From assembly GCA_963766365.1 (NCBI GenBank), contig CAVXZK010000006.1, forward strand, positions 496,001 through 560,000: DNA of 64,000 nucleotides, in the 5' to 3' direction. Positions 32,427-41,975 of the stretch are shown here, piece by piece. The stretch is from JALORV01 sp963766365. GTDB lineage: Bacteria > Pseudomonadota > Gammaproteobacteria > Burkholderiales > Burkholderiaceae_F. The notes beneath the pieces were generated by a model. The model made no database searches. It saw only the letters and a program-made list of their open reading frames with translations, and had not been told where the DNA came from. Made by a program: the position numbers and the translations under genes. Numbering within the stretch: the stretch's first letter is position 1; every line of letters begins with the position of its first letter.

Positions 32427-33052
32427 CACTTCTTCCCTTCGGTCGCCGCCGGTGCAGCCCCACCCTTGGGCGGTCCGTAGGCCGTGGCCCAACCGATAAC
32501 TTCGGAGCCCTTGCCACGCACCGTTACACGCTCGCGGAAGATATTGGCGATGACTTCGCCGTCGCCGGCCAGCAGCGCCTTGGTGGAGCACATTTCGGCG
32601 CACAGCGGCAGCTTGCCTTCGGCGATGCGGTTCTGGCCGTACTTGCTGTACTGCTCAGCTTCGCTGGCCTTGCCGGGACCGCCCTGGCAGAACGTGCACT
32701 TGTCCATCTTGCCGCGCGCGCCAAACGCACCCGCCTGTGGAAACTGCGGCGCGCCGAAGGGACAGGCATAAAGGCAGTAACCGCAGCCGATGCACTGATC
32801 CTTGTCGTGCAGCACCACGCCGTCTTCGCTGCGGACAAAGCAGTCGACCGGGCAGACCGCCATGCACGGCGCATCGGAGCAGTGCATGCAGGCGACCGAG
32901 ACCGAGCGCTCGCCAGGTACCCCGTCGTTGAGAGTGACGACGCGCCGGCGGTTCACACCCCAAGGCACTTCGTTCGCGTTCTTGCACGCCGTGACACAGC
33001 CGTTGCATTCGATGCAGCGGTTGGCATCACAGATGAACTTCATGCGGGCCAT
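32426..33052 (-). CDS. fdhB: Formate dehydrogenase beta subunit, 4Fe-4S ferredoxin type
   Basis: A 208-residue iron-sulfur subunit with four cluster-binding Cys groups: CDANRCIECNGCVTACKN, ACMHCSDAPCMAVCPVDC, QCIGCGYCLYACPFG and the CTFC/CAEMC group. ATG 33052 follows AAGGAG and matches the family; an upstream in-frame Met at 33109 overlaps the end of fdhA's spacer and is unlikely. It wires electrons from FdhA to FdhC. Confidence 0.92.
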   Translation of the reverse strand: MARMKFICDANRCIECNGCVTACKNANEVPWGVNRRRVVTLNDGVPGERSVSVACMHCSDAPCMAVCPVDCFVRSEDGVVLHDKDQCIGCGYCLYACPFGAPQFPQAGAFGARGKMDKCTFCQGGPGKASEAEQYSKYGQNRIAEGKLPLCAEMCSTKALLAGDGEVIANIFRERVTVRGKGSEVIGWATAYGPPKGGAAPAATEGKK

Positions 33053-33084
33053 CGTGAGTCTCCTTGTTTCGTTCTCGAGGCCTC

Positions 33085-36048
33085 TCAGGCCAGCTTGGCA
33101 ACCTGACAAAGGGTCGTCTTCGTGCCTTCCTGCATGTTCGTCACCGAGTCGTAGCCGTAGGTCGTGCTGGTGTTGATCGCTTCGCCACGGACGATCGGCG
33201 CCGCTCCGGCCGGATAGCTGTCAACCAGATCCTTCCCTTGCCACCATCCGGCAAAGTGGAACGGCAGGAACACGGTGTCCGGTCCGACGCGTTCGGTCAC
33301 GAGCGCCACGACCTTGAGCTTGGCGCCGGTCGGGGTGTTCACCCAGACCCATTCTCCATTGCGGATCCCGCGATCGTTGGCGGCTTTCGGATTGATCTCG
33401 ACGAAGGCGTTCTGCTGCAGTTCGGCGAGCCACGGATTAGAACGCGTCTCGTCGCCCCCCCCTTCGAATTCCGTCAGGCGGCCCGAGGTCATCACGAGCG
33501 GGAACTTCTCGTAGACCTTGTCGGCCATGTTCTTGTCCTGGACGGTCTTGTAGAGCGTCGGCACGCGCCAGAAGTCCTTGCGATCGGCGTGTGTCGGGTA
33601 CTTGGCGACCAGGTCGGGACGATTGCTGAACAGTGGCTCGCGATGCAGCGGGACGGGATCCGGGAAATTCCAGACCACGGCACGCGCCTTGGCATTGCCG
33701 AACGGATGGCACTGGTGCTTGGTCATCACCACACGGATGATCCCGCCCGAAAGATCCGTCTTCCAGTTCTTGCCCTCGGCCGCCTTCTTCTCATCCTCGG
33801 TCAGTTCGCTCCACCAGCCAAGCTTCTTCAGGAACACGTGATCAAACTCGGGGTAGCCCATGGTGATCTCGGCGCCCTTCGAATGCGAGCCCGCTTCGGC
33901 CAGCAGGTTGACGCCGTCGCGCTCGACGCCAAAGTTCGCACGGAAGTTGCCGCCGCCATCCATCACCGACTTCGAGGTGTCGTACAGATTGGACGTGCCC
34001 GGATGTTTCATCTCGGGCGTGCCGTAGCACGGCCACGGCAGCCCGTAGTAATCGCCGTCGCACGGTCCGCCGTTGGCACGCAGCGTCCTCACGTCGAAGG
34101 TGCCCATGTGCTTCATGTGCAGCTTCAGCCGCTCCGGGCTCTGGCCGGTGTAACCGATGGTCCAGGTGCCGCGGTTGATCTCGTTGCCGAGGATGTCCTC
34201 GATCACCGGTTCTTCCCAGCCGCCGGCACCTGGGATGGTGCGGATGTTCTGCTTGCCATCACGCTTGCCCAGCAACTGGTCGCCGAAGCCCCATTTCTGC
34301 GCGAAACGCAGCATGATGGCGTGGTCCGTCCGCGATTCGAACAAGGGTTCGATGACCTTCTCGCGCCACTGAATCGAACGGCCCGAGGCCGTGCAGGAGC
34401 CCGTCGTCTCGAACTGCGTGCATGCGGGCAGCAGGTAAACGGCGCGGTTAGGATTGACCTTGCCACCATCGCCGGCCGGCATCGCCGCCATGGCGGCGGT
34501 CGCCGACGGATACGGGTCGACCACGACGAGGAGGTCGAGCGCATCCATCGCCTTCTTCATTTCCAGCCCGCGCGTCTGCGAGTTGGGCGCATGGCCCCAA
34601 TAGAACACGGCCCGCAGGTTCGGTCCCTGGCCGATCGTATCGTTGGGTTCCAGCACGGCGTCAATCCAGCGGCTGACCGTCGTACCAGGCTTGGTCATCA
34701 TCGCATCGGATGCAAAGCGCTTCTTCAGCCAGTCCAGGTCAACGTTCCAGACCTTGGCCCAGTGCGCCCAGGACCCCGGCGCGATGCCGTAATAGCCGGG
34801 CAGGGAGTCCGGATTCGGGCCGACGTCGGTCGCGCCCTGGACGTTGTCGTGGCCGCGAAAAATGTTGGTGCCACCACCGGAGACGCCGACGTTTCCGAGG
34901 ACGAGTTGCAGCAGGCACGAGGCGCGCACGATGGCGTTGCCTGTCGTGTGCTGGGTCTGCCCCATGCACCAGACGATCGTGCTGGGACGGTTCTTGGCCA
35001 TCGTCTCGGCGGCCAGCAGCACCTGGTCTTCGGGCACTCCGCAGGCTTCGGTCACCTTGTCGGGAGTCCACTTCATGGCCTCCTCTTTGACCTTGTCGAT
35101 GCCATACACGCGAGCCGCCAGGTACGCCTTGTCCTCCCAGCCGTTCTTGAAGATGTGATACATCATCCCGTACAGGTACGGAATATCTCCGCCCGAGCGC
35201 AGGCGGATGTAGTGATCGGCCTTCGCCGCCGTACGCGTGAAGCGCGGATCGACGACGATCATCTTGGCCCCGTTCTCCTTTGCATGCAGCGAGAACAGCA
35301 TCGACACCGGGTGCGCCTCGGCAGCGTTCGACCCGATGTACATGATGGCCTTGGTGTTCATCATGTCGTTGTAGGAGTTCGTCATCGCGCCATAGCCCCA
35401 CGTGTTCGCCACACCGGCGACCGTCGTGGAGTGGCAGATGCGCGCCTGGTGGTCACAGTTGTTGGTGCCCCAGAGCGAAACGAACTTGCGCAGCAGGTAG
35501 GACTGCTCGTTGTTGTGCTTGGACGAGCCGATGAAATAAGCCGCGTCAGGCCCGGATTCCTCGCGAATCTTCGACATCTTCGCGGTGATCTCGTCGATCG
35601 CCTGATCCCAGCTGATCTTCTGGTATTTGCCGTCGACCAGCTTCATCGGGTACTTCAGACGATGCGAGTGCTCGGTCATGCCGTGTTCACGCACCGAAGC
35701 GCCCTTGGCGCAATGCGCCCCGAGGTTGAGCGGCGAATCGAACACCGGCTCCTGGCCCACCCACACGCCGTTCTTCACGACGGCGTCAACCGCGCAGCCG
35801 ACCGAGCAGTGCGTGCATATGGTGCGCTTGACCTCCACGCCCGTAGCCGCCTGCGCCGCCGCCGGCGCCGCCTCGGCCTTGCCGATGGCACCGTACGGAA
35901 GCTGTGCCGCAAAGGCCGCAGCACCCGCGGTCACGCCGGAGCGCTTGAGGAACGTACGTCGATCGATCGTCCGGCCGTGCATGCCGGAAACGGCACGCGC
36001 AAGGCGGCCCTGGGCCGTCGCGGCCCCCGCGGATTTCTTCGTAAGCAT
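33085..36048 (-). CDS. fdhA: Formate dehydrogenase alpha subunit, Mo/W-bis-MGD, Tat-exported
   Basis: A 987-residue catalytic subunit. The Tat signal is IDRRTFLKRSGVTAGAAAF. The 4Fe-4S site is ICTHCSVGCAVDAVV with the later Cys in GAHCAKG. The metal ligand is Cys205 in DHQARICHSTTVAG, where E. coli FdnG has selenocysteine, so this is a Cys enzyme. The molybdopterin domains follow with VWCMGQTQHTTGNAIVRA, and the C-terminal MopB domain ends in the final 130 residues. It oxidises formate to CO2 on the periplasmic face and passes electrons to FdhB. Confidence 0.93.
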   Translation of the reverse strand: MLTKKSAGAATAQGRLARAVSGMHGRTIDRRTFLKRSGVTAGAAAFAAQLPYGAIGKAEAAPAAAQAATGVEVKRTICTHCSVGCAVDAVVKNGVWVGQEPVFDSPLNLGAHCAKGASVREHGMTEHSHRLKYPMKLVDGKYQKISWDQAIDEITAKMSKIREESGPDAAYFIGSSKHNNEQSYLLRKFVSLWGTNNCDHQARICHSTTVAGVANTWGYGAMTNSYNDMMNTKAIMYIGSNAAEAHPVSMLFSLHAKENGAKMIVVDPRFTRTAAKADHYIRLRSGGDIPYLYGMMYHIFKNGWEDKAYLAARVYGIDKVKEEAMKWTPDKVTEACGVPEDQVLLAAETMAKNRPSTIVWCMGQTQHTTGNAIVRASCLLQLVLGNVGVSGGGTNIFRGHDNVQGATDVGPNPDSLPGYYGIAPGSWAHWAKVWNVDLDWLKKRFASDAMMTKPGTTVSRWIDAVLEPNDTIGQGPNLRAVFYWGHAPNSQTRGLEMKKAMDALDLLVVVDPYPSATAAMAAMPAGDGGKVNPNRAVYLLPACTQFETTGSCTASGRSIQWREKVIEPLFESRTDHAIMLRFAQKWGFGDQLLGKRDGKQNIRTIPGAGGWEEPVIEDILGNEINRGTWTIGYTGQSPERLKLHMKHMGTFDVRTLRANGGPCDGDYYGLPWPCYGTPEMKHPGTSNLYDTSKSVMDGGGNFRANFGVERDGVNLLAEAGSHSKGAEITMGYPEFDHVFLKKLGWWSELTEDEKKAAEGKNWKTDLSGGIIRVVMTKHQCHPFGNAKARAVVWNFPDPVPLHREPLFSNRPDLVAKYPTHADRKDFWRVPTLYKTVQDKNMADKVYEKFPLVMTSGRLTEFEGGGDETRSNPWLAELQQNAFVEINPKAANDRGIRNGEWVWVNTPTGAKLKVVALVTERVGPDTVFLPFHFAGWWQGKDLVDSYPAGAAPIVRGEAINTSTTYGYDSVTNMQEGTKTTLCQVAKLA

Positions 36049-36063
36049 CGGGGAGTCTCCCGT

Positions 36064-36264
36064 CTAGACCTGGGTGGTGCGGTAGTAGTGCCTGATGTGC
36101 GCCGTTTCGCGATAGCCGAGTTGCTTCGAGTCATCGGCAACTGCGATATCGCTGAGAATCTTGCGCTCGCCGACGAGAGTCGTCGCCACGGCTGCTGCCG
36201 CAGTTGCGCCACCGATAGCGACTGCCTTGAAGAAGCCGCGACGGGTCGGTTGTACGTTATCCAT
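36064..36264 (-). CDS. Formate dehydrogenase-region small Tat protein
   Basis: A 66-residue protein starting MDNVQPTRRGFFKAVAIGGA, a Tat leader, and ending with AHIRHYYRTTQV. It fits the 'formate dehydrogenase region TAT target' family (TIGR02811), always found upstream of fdhA. The function is unknown, possibly a small subunit or assembly factor. It is 15 bp upstream of fdhA. Confidence 0.85.
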   Translation of the reverse strand: MDNVQPTRRGFFKAVAIGGATAAAAVATTLVGERKILSDIAVADDSKQLGYRETAHIRHYYRTTQV

Positions 36265-36349
36265 ATGTCTAGTCCTTCATACGCCCTGGCTCGTCGATCA
36301 TCCCCTCGTGCCTACAGATCGTCAACGCTCACGTTCCCTTAAGTCACGC

Positions 36350-36964
36350 CTAGCCCATCTCGAATTGAGCTAGATCAGACGTCATGAAGGCTTCGAGCGT
36401 GCGAACCGCTGCCTTGTAGAAGTCGCTGAGTTCAGCCTTGTGCGCCGCATCACAAAATTCTCGATACGCCGGCTGCAGATAGCGGAGAAAAAATTCCCGC
36501 TGTCGCTGCAAGGACTTCTCATCGGATCCCGCGGCAACGAGATGGCGCATGACTTCCAGCACGGCGGTGAGGTTGTCTTCCGGCTCGGCCGAAACGGCCG
36601 TGCGCGCCAGCCCCAGCTGAACCAGCGTGTCGCGCAGTTCTACCAGTACGGCTTCCTTGCGCGGGGCCGGATGGTAATGCGACAGGTAGGTGCTGACAGG
36701 AGCCTTCCCCACCCCGATGAACATCTGGTCGAACTCCAGCGTCGCGTCTGGCGCCGACGTATGCGCAGCCGCAGCGGCCAGCTCGTTCCACGCCCGCGCC
36801 AGTTCGCCATCGCCTCCGACGCTTCCGGCTGACTGCGCCAGCGCGCGCAGCAGGCCCTCATCCGGTCCCGCAGCGAACAAACGCGCCAGCAGCGCATACA
36901 GCTGCAGGCGTCCCTCGTCCTCGGGTTCCAGAACTGCGCCTGTCGTTGCTGCGGTCGCACTCAT
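36350..36964 (-). CDS. TorD-family molybdoenzyme chaperone
   Basis: A 204-residue all-helical protein. TorD/DmsD landmarks include the LYALLARLFAAGPDE start, LEFDQMFIGVGKAPVSTYLSHY (the conserved E-x-x-x-L-F/M region) and ADNLTAV-like EPEDNLTAVLEVMRHLV. It probably binds the Tat signal of FdhA and delays export until the cofactor is loaded. ATG 36964 overlaps the TGA of the polyferredoxin gene (ATGA). The frame is open further upstream within that gene, but this is not coding. Confidence 0.82.
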   Translation of the reverse strand: MSATAATTGAVLEPEDEGRLQLYALLARLFAAGPDEGLLRALAQSAGSVGGDGELARAWNELAAAAAHTSAPDATLEFDQMFIGVGKAPVSTYLSHYHPAPRKEAVLVELRDTLVQLGLARTAVSAEPEDNLTAVLEVMRHLVAAGSDEKSLQRQREFFLRYLQPAYREFCDAAHKAELSDFYKAAVRTLEAFMTSDLAQFEMG

Positions 36965-39039
36965 CGCTTGACGTCGAAGATCGAGATTTCGTTCTTCGAT
37001 TCCATCATGTCGATCACGCGACAGTCGGCGCACATCTGGATGCGCTGCAACGCCGCGCCGGCGAACATCGGATGCGCGCCCAGTCGGCCGGTCATCACGT
37101 CGATCATCTGCCGCGTACCGAACGGCGCGCCGCAACGCACGCAGTGGAACGGCTCGGCTTCGTTCAGCGTGACGGGCTGGCGGGCCGCGGGGGTCAGCAG
37201 GAGGCGCGGCACCAGGGAGATGGCCTGTTCGGGGCAGGTCGTCTCGCACAGTCCGCACTGCACGCAGTTGCGCTCAATGAAGCGCAACTTCGGCGCGTCC
37301 TCGGTGTCCTGCAGTGCGGAACTCGGGCAGGCGCCAATGCAGGACTTGCACAGGGTGCACCGCGACGCGTCAACGAGGAGCGTGCCAAACGGCGAACCGG
37401 CGGGCAACGCAATCTGCTCCGGCGGCGCCGACGCCTGTTGCACGAGGTGATGGATGGCGAAGTCGAGCGTCTCGCGCTTGCGGTTGGACAGGTGAAAGCT
37501 CGCGGGCTCAGCGACGGTCGCCGCGGGCTGCGAGGACCAGAGCGCGGCCTGCAGCGCGGCGGGTTCCGCGGCACGCAAGTTCTGCCAGTGCATGCCGCTG
37601 TAGCCGAGTCCATTGAGGATCGCATTGGCGATGCGCGCCTGCTGATCCAGCAGAGCACCGTGTTCGTCGGCACCGGTGTCGTCGAGCAATGAGACCACCT
37701 GGCTCGCACCCAGGGCGATGGCGCCGAGCACGACGTCGATGCCGATAGTCGCCACGCCGTGCACCTCGATCGGCAGCACGCGCGCCGGCAGCCCCTTGCC
37801 CACACGCGCCAGTCGTGCAATCAGCTCACGACCGCTGGTTGCGTTGTGAAACAGCAGCGCGGCGTCCTTGCCACCCGCCCCGCGATACACCGACAACAGC
37901 TTGCGCAGGCGCGTACCGATGTCGGCCACGGCGGGGAAGGCAAAGTGCAAGGCCCCGGTCGGACACGTGGTTGCACAATCGCCGCAACCCATGCACAGGA
38001 ACGGGTGCGCCCAGATCTTGTCTCCGAGGGAGCGGACGGCGTCGGTCGCGCACACGTCGAGGCAGCGCGTGCAGCCGGTCTTGGTATTGCGGCTGTGCGC
38101 GCAGAGCTTTTCGTCATATTGCACATAGCGCGGCTTTTCGAATTCGCCCACCATCTGCACCAACCGCATTGCCGCCTGCGATTGCTCCAGCGGGTCGGCG
38201 CCCGGCGCCTGGTAGCCGAACGGCTTCTCGGGCATCTGCAGCAGCGGCTGCGCGGATAGATCGAGCACCAGATCGAACTGCTCGGTACGAGTCGACGCTG
38301 GGCGGCCGAAATCGATCGCACCGATCGTTCCGCAGGCCTTCACACAGGCGCGGTGCGACTTGCAACGCGTGAGGTCCACCTGATAGGTGAAGTCGATCGC
38401 CTGCTCCGGGCAGGCCTTGATGCAGGCGTTGCAGCGAGTGCAGGTCTCCAGATCGATCGGGTTGACCGGCTCCCACTGCACGTCGAACTTGCCCAGATAC
38501 CCCTGCACTGAACGCGGCATCCCCGACCAAACAGGATAACGACGGGTTGCCGGCAATTCCGCACCGCGGGCCGTCGTGATCAGGACACTGACCGAAAGGC
38601 TGTCGGCGAGTTGCTCGGCCCAGGCGATGGCCGCCTCGGCCGGCCCGATGATCAGCACCTCGCCCTTCGACGCGTACGAAGAAATTGCGACCGGCTGCGG
38701 CTCGGGCAAGTCCGCCAGCGCGAGCAGGGCGGCGGTCTTGGCCGTCGCCGCCGCACCTTCGGCCGACCACCCGGCCGCTTCGCGAATGTTGATGAACTTC
38801 AGCTCGATCGAGGAGCCCGCGCCTTCGGCCAGCTGGGTGAAAAGCGGAGCCTCCTGCGTGCACGCGACCGTACAGGACGAGCCCTTCAGCGCCGAGGTGA
38901 AGCCGTCGACTTCCCTGCGGCACAGCTCGGTGTAGATCGGAATCGCGTCGCGTCCGAGCGCGCGCCCAAGCGCCACCCCGTCGAGCGCCATGGTGCGATT
39001 GCAGTTGCAGACTTTCAGCGTGTCGCCGGGTGTGGCCAT
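36961..39039 (-). CDS. Large 4Fe-4S polyferredoxin protein of the formate dehydrogenase operon
   Basis: A 692-residue cytosolic protein. Ferredoxin-type motifs occur near 200 (CTRCNACIKACPEQA), 325-360 (GCTRCLDVCATDA and CMGCGDCATTCPTGA) and 560-605 (CTLCKSCIGACPSSA and CVQCGLCETTCPEQA). Cys pairs VCNCN near the start and CVRCG and CADC near the end may bind a metal. Conserved in betaproteobacterial formate dehydrogenase operons; possibly an electron carrier for assembly or for cytosolic acceptors. Exact role unknown. Confidence 0.82.
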   Translation of the reverse strand: MATPGDTLKVCNCNRTMALDGVALGRALGRDAIPIYTELCRREVDGFTSALKGSSCTVACTQEAPLFTQLAEGAGSSIELKFINIREAAGWSAEGAAATAKTAALLALADLPEPQPVAISSYASKGEVLIIGPAEAAIAWAEQLADSLSVSVLITTARGAELPATRRYPVWSGMPRSVQGYLGKFDVQWEPVNPIDLETCTRCNACIKACPEQAIDFTYQVDLTRCKSHRACVKACGTIGAIDFGRPASTRTEQFDLVLDLSAQPLLQMPEKPFGYQAPGADPLEQSQAAMRLVQMVGEFEKPRYVQYDEKLCAHSRNTKTGCTRCLDVCATDAVRSLGDKIWAHPFLCMGCGDCATTCPTGALHFAFPAVADIGTRLRKLLSVYRGAGGKDAALLFHNATSGRELIARLARVGKGLPARVLPIEVHGVATIGIDVVLGAIALGASQVVSLLDDTGADEHGALLDQQARIANAILNGLGYSGMHWQNLRAAEPAALQAALWSSQPAATVAEPASFHLSNRKRETLDFAIHHLVQQASAPPEQIALPAGSPFGTLLVDASRCTLCKSCIGACPSSALQDTEDAPKLRFIERNCVQCGLCETTCPEQAISLVPRLLLTPAARQPVTLNEAEPFHCVRCGAPFGTRQMIDVMTGRLGAHPMFAGAALQRIQMCADCRVIDMMESKNEISIFDVKR

Positions 39040-39045
39040 GCGGGC

Positions 39046-39795
39046 TCAGGTGGAAGAGGGGTCGGGTGCCGCGGTCTCGCCCGGCGGGATGGCCGTCGAT
39101 GACGGCACGTTCAATGCACTGTCCGGAGCCGCCGCCGACGCCACCTTAGCGCGCGACGTGCCTGCGGGCACTTCGCTGGGCACCGCTGTCAGCGCCGATG
39201 TCGGTTCGACGTTCGCGTCGTCGACAGCAACGCCACTCGCTACTTCGACGGCGTCAGGGCTCACTGCGGGTTCATGTTCTGCGCCAGCGGCTGCCGCGAG
39301 TGACTCCGCTTCATCGCCCGCCGCGGCCGCCTTTGCTTCGGCTGCTTCCACCTCAGCAAGTTCCGAGCCGTGCAGGAAAGCGCGCGCGCTGGGAAGACGC
39401 ATGCGCAGCGCAGCCGGCAGCGGCTCGAACTGCGTGTAGTCGTCGACATACACGTCCAGCATGTCCATCTGGTTGAAGTGCGGGTCGGCGAAGAGCTTCT
39501 TCAGCGCTGCGCGGCGCAGATCTTCAGCGACGGGCTGCTGGAAAAACACCGTGTAATCCGAACGCAAGCCCTCGAGCGACTCGATCGGCGGTAGCGGCAT
39601 CTCGGTTGCGCCCGCCTCGCGTTCCGGTGCCGGTGGGGCGACAGGCCCGCCATCCGCCACTCCCTCGCCCCCAGGCGCCGCCGGCACAGCGGCGGTCGCC
39701 TTCGGCACTGCGTCTGCAGGCCGCTCTGCTTCGCGCTCAGCGGCACGCTTTCGCCGCGACCAACGGGAAAGAAATGGCTCCGGTTCAGTGCTCAT
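39046..39795 (-). CDS. DUF3306 protein
   Basis: A 249-residue protein starting MSTEPEPFLSRWSRRKRAAE, the DUF3306 opening. The core has LPPIESLEGLRSDYTVFFQQ, LRRAALKKLFADPHFNQMD and DVYVDDYTQFEPLP. The remaining C-terminal 100 residues are low-complexity Ala/Glu/Ser/Pro. DUF3306 genes occur with formate dehydrogenase operons and are of unknown function. Start 39795 was chosen over 39894, which overlaps the upstream gene. Confidence 0.85.
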   Translation of the reverse strand: MSTEPEPFLSRWSRRKRAAEREAERPADAVPKATAAVPAAPGGEGVADGGPVAPPAPEREAGATEMPLPPIESLEGLRSDYTVFFQQPVAEDLRRAALKKLFADPHFNQMDMLDVYVDDYTQFEPLPAALRMRLPSARAFLHGSELAEVEAAEAKAAAAGDEAESLAAAAGAEHEPAVSPDAVEVASGVAVDDANVEPTSALTAVPSEVPAGTSRAKVASAAAPDSALNVPSSTAIPPGETAAPDPSST

Positions 39796-39874
39796 GCTGG
39801 TACCCGTCGACACCCACGCGCCGCGCAATTCGGCATGCGACTCGGTAGGCAAATGTGGGGCGGCTGCGGATTCA

Positions 39875-40351
39875 TCAGTTGTCGCGTTTTGCACCGAGAA
39901 ACGATGCCGGCGCCGGCCGGCGCTTTTTCTCCGGCATCTTCAGATGCTGCTGCGTAAATGCCGCAAGCCACGGCAGCCACTCGTCCGGGATGGGCACCGC
40001 CTCGACTTGCGCACCTCCGTCCATGCGCCGCGCTGCCTCGTGATAACTGAGCGTGACCCAGCGCGGTTCTGCGCCCATCTCGGTGAGTTCCCACTCCACG
40101 AAGGCGACCGGTTGATCGGTCGTCAGATTCAGATAGTAGCCATCGGCCTCGGTGCGATTCAGTTCGACTTCAAAGCCGAGATGCAGCCACTGCTCACCCG
40201 CTTCATCGCGTTCTAGCAGGATAGGTGCGTCATCGCGCGCGCCGTCGCGCTCGATGACTGCGACCGGTACCCAGATTTCGGAGGTCCACGGGTTGTCAAC
40301 GATGCGCCTGGCCGTCACGACCGCGGCCGGCCTACGCAATGGGTTTGCCAT
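39875..40351 (-). CDS. DUF3305 protein, first gene of the formate dehydrogenase operon
   Basis: A 158-residue protein with VTARRIVDNPWTSEIWVPVA, LNRTEADGYYLNLTTDQPVA and VSY-like VTLSYHEAARRMDGG segments, as in DUF3305. These small proteins occur with DUF3306 in formate dehydrogenase clusters; their role is unknown. Start at ATG 40351. The gap of 89 bp to the divergent fdhD at 40441 is likely a shared promoter region. Confidence 0.82.
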   Translation of the reverse strand: MANPLRRPAAVVTARRIVDNPWTSEIWVPVAVIERDGARDDAPILLERDEAGEQWLHLGFEVELNRTEADGYYLNLTTDQPVAFVEWELTEMGAEPRWVTLSYHEAARRMDGGAQVEAVPIPDEWLPWLAAFTQQHLKMPEKKRRPAPASFLGAKRDN

Positions 40352-40440
40352 GCCTTGGATGTTATCTTCCTTCAGTCTGCGGAGAATATTCCTGCTTTCA
40401 CTCACCGAGTGCAAACCGGAATACGAGTGCAGGGTCTTTC

Positions 40441-41301
40441 ATGGACCGCGCGCACAGAGCTGTAAGCCAACCATCGATGCCACTGCTGCTGACCAACGCG
40501 TCTCGCCCCTTGATCTTCCCCGTCGATGCCATCGACGAACGCGGCGCAATCGTGCCGACACCGATCGCCGGCGAGCATCCGCTCACCCTGTACGTCGACA
40601 AGTGCGAAGTCGTCACGCTGATGACGCTCGGGCAGGCACCCGAAGCGCTCGCCATCGGCTATTTGCGCAACCAGCGACTGGTCTCGTCCCTCGACGAGCT
40701 CGCCGCGGTACAGGTCGATTGGGAGACCGACGCCGTGGCGGTCACGACGCGACGGGGCGTCAAGTCGCTGTCAAAGAAGCTCGCCAAGCGAACGGTGACC
40801 ACCGGCTGCGGACAGGGCACGGTGTTCGGCGATCTGATGGAGGAAGTCGATGCGATCCGCCTGCGCGACGACGTTCGCTTATCGGAAGCGTCGCTGGTCG
40901 CCGTGCTCGAAGCCGTGCGCCAGCACGAGACAATCTACAACGCCGCAGGCGCCGTACATGGCTGCGCGCTGGCGTCCAACGAAGGCGCCGACAGCCGGAT
41001 CCTGGTGTTCATCGAGGACGTCGGGCGGCATAACGCCGTCGATGCGATTGCGGGCCGCATGTGGCTCGACAACATCGACGGCTCGGACAAGGTCTTCTAC
41101 ACGACGGGCCGGCTCACCTCGGAGATGGTGATCAAGACGGCGCAGATGGGCATTCCGTTTCTGGTGTCACGCTCGGGACTGACCGAAATGGCGTGGCGCA
41201 TCGCCAGCCAGGTCGGCCTGACGATGATCGGCCGCGCCGCCCGCAAGCACTATCTGCTCTTCACCGGCCGACACCGCTTCGACGCGGCGCACGCAGCATG
41301 A
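40441..41301 (+). CDS. fdhD: Formate dehydrogenase accessory sulfurtransferase FdhD
   Basis: A 286-residue protein that carries sulfur from IscS to bis-MGD of FdhA. It has EHPLTLYVDKCEVVTLMTLG, HETIYNAAGAVHGCALAS and LVFIEDVGRHNAVDAIAGR, all typical. The expected Cys-x-x-Cys loop reads TVTTGCGQGTVFGD, with a single Cys. ATG 40441 was selected; another Met lies 12 codons on. Overlaps mobA by four bases (ATGA). Confidence 0.9.
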   Translation: MDRAHRAVSQPSMPLLLTNASRPLIFPVDAIDERGAIVPTPIAGEHPLTLYVDKCEVVTLMTLGQAPEALAIGYLRNQRLVSSLDELAAVQVDWETDAVAVTTRRGVKSLSKKLAKRTVTTGCGQGTVFGDLMEEVDAIRLRDDVRLSEASLVAVLEAVRQHETIYNAAGAVHGCALASNEGADSRILVFIEDVGRHNAVDAIAGRMWLDNIDGSDKVFYTTGRLTSEMVIKTAQMGIPFLVSRSGLTEMAWRIASQVGLTMIGRAARKHYLLFTGRHRFDAAHAA

Positions 41302-41879
41302 GCAACGAGATCTGCGGGCTGGTACTGGCCGGCGGACAGGGGCGTCGCATGGGGGGCGTGGACAAGGGCCTGCAGCTGCTGCAGGGGCGGCCGCTGATGC
41401 AGCACGTGATCGAAAGGCTGCGTCTGCAGGTCGATCACGTGCTGATCAACGCCAACCAGAATCTGGAGCGCTATGCAGAGTTTGGATGTTCGGTCGTTCC
41501 CGACCGGGTCGGCGGATTCGCAGGGCCGCTGGCCGGGCTGGACGCGGGCCTGCACGCGACCGGCGCCCCGCTGGTCGTCACCGTGCCGTGCGATTCGCCC
41601 TTCCTGCCCCACGATCTCGTCGTTCGGCTGGCGACGGCGCGCGGGGTGACCGACGCCGATGTCGCGGTGGCGCGCACCGGCAGTCAGCCGCATCCGGTGT
41701 TCGCGCTGGTCTGCACCCGCGTGCGCCCCCACCTGGCCGACTTCCTGGCCCGCGGGGAGCGCAAGATCGATCTCTGGTACGCCAGCCTGAACGTGGTCGA
41801 GGTCGCCTTCGACGACGAGGCTGATGCCTTTGCCAATATCAACACACGCGCCGAACTGGCACAGCACGAGCGCCAATGA
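41298..41879 (+). CDS. mobA: Molybdenum cofactor guanylyltransferase MobA
   Basis: A 193-residue nucleotidyltransferase opening with CGLVLAGGQGRRMGGVDKGL, the GTP-binding loop of MobA; then GPLAGLDAGL and VPCDSPFLP complete the active site. It attaches GMP to molybdopterin to give MGD. Starts inside the stop of fdhD. Confidence 0.92.
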   Translation: MSNEICGLVLAGGQGRRMGGVDKGLQLLQGRPLMQHVIERLRLQVDHVLINANQNLERYAEFGCSVVPDRVGGFAGPLAGLDAGLHATGAPLVVTVPCDSPFLPHDLVVRLATARGVTDADVAVARTGSQPHPVFALVCTRVRPHLADFLARGERKIDLWYASLNVVEVAFDDEADAFANINTRAELAQHERQ

Positions 41880-41975
41880 GTCCGCGGCTGCTCGCCATGC
41901 GCGCGCCCAGTGTCGGAAACCCATCGCCCGATCGACTTCGAACCGGGCGCGAGAGTCCGGCTGCGGACGGCCCGC

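Noticed and set aside
35434..35436. Selenocysteine codon in fdhA
   Set aside because: The active-site codon is TGC (Cys), not TGA, and no SECIS is needed.
33064..36342. Long plus-strand open frame of 1092 codons
   Set aside because: It is antisense to fdhA, whose motifs are complete. The Arg/His/Gly-rich product is a GC-bias shadow.
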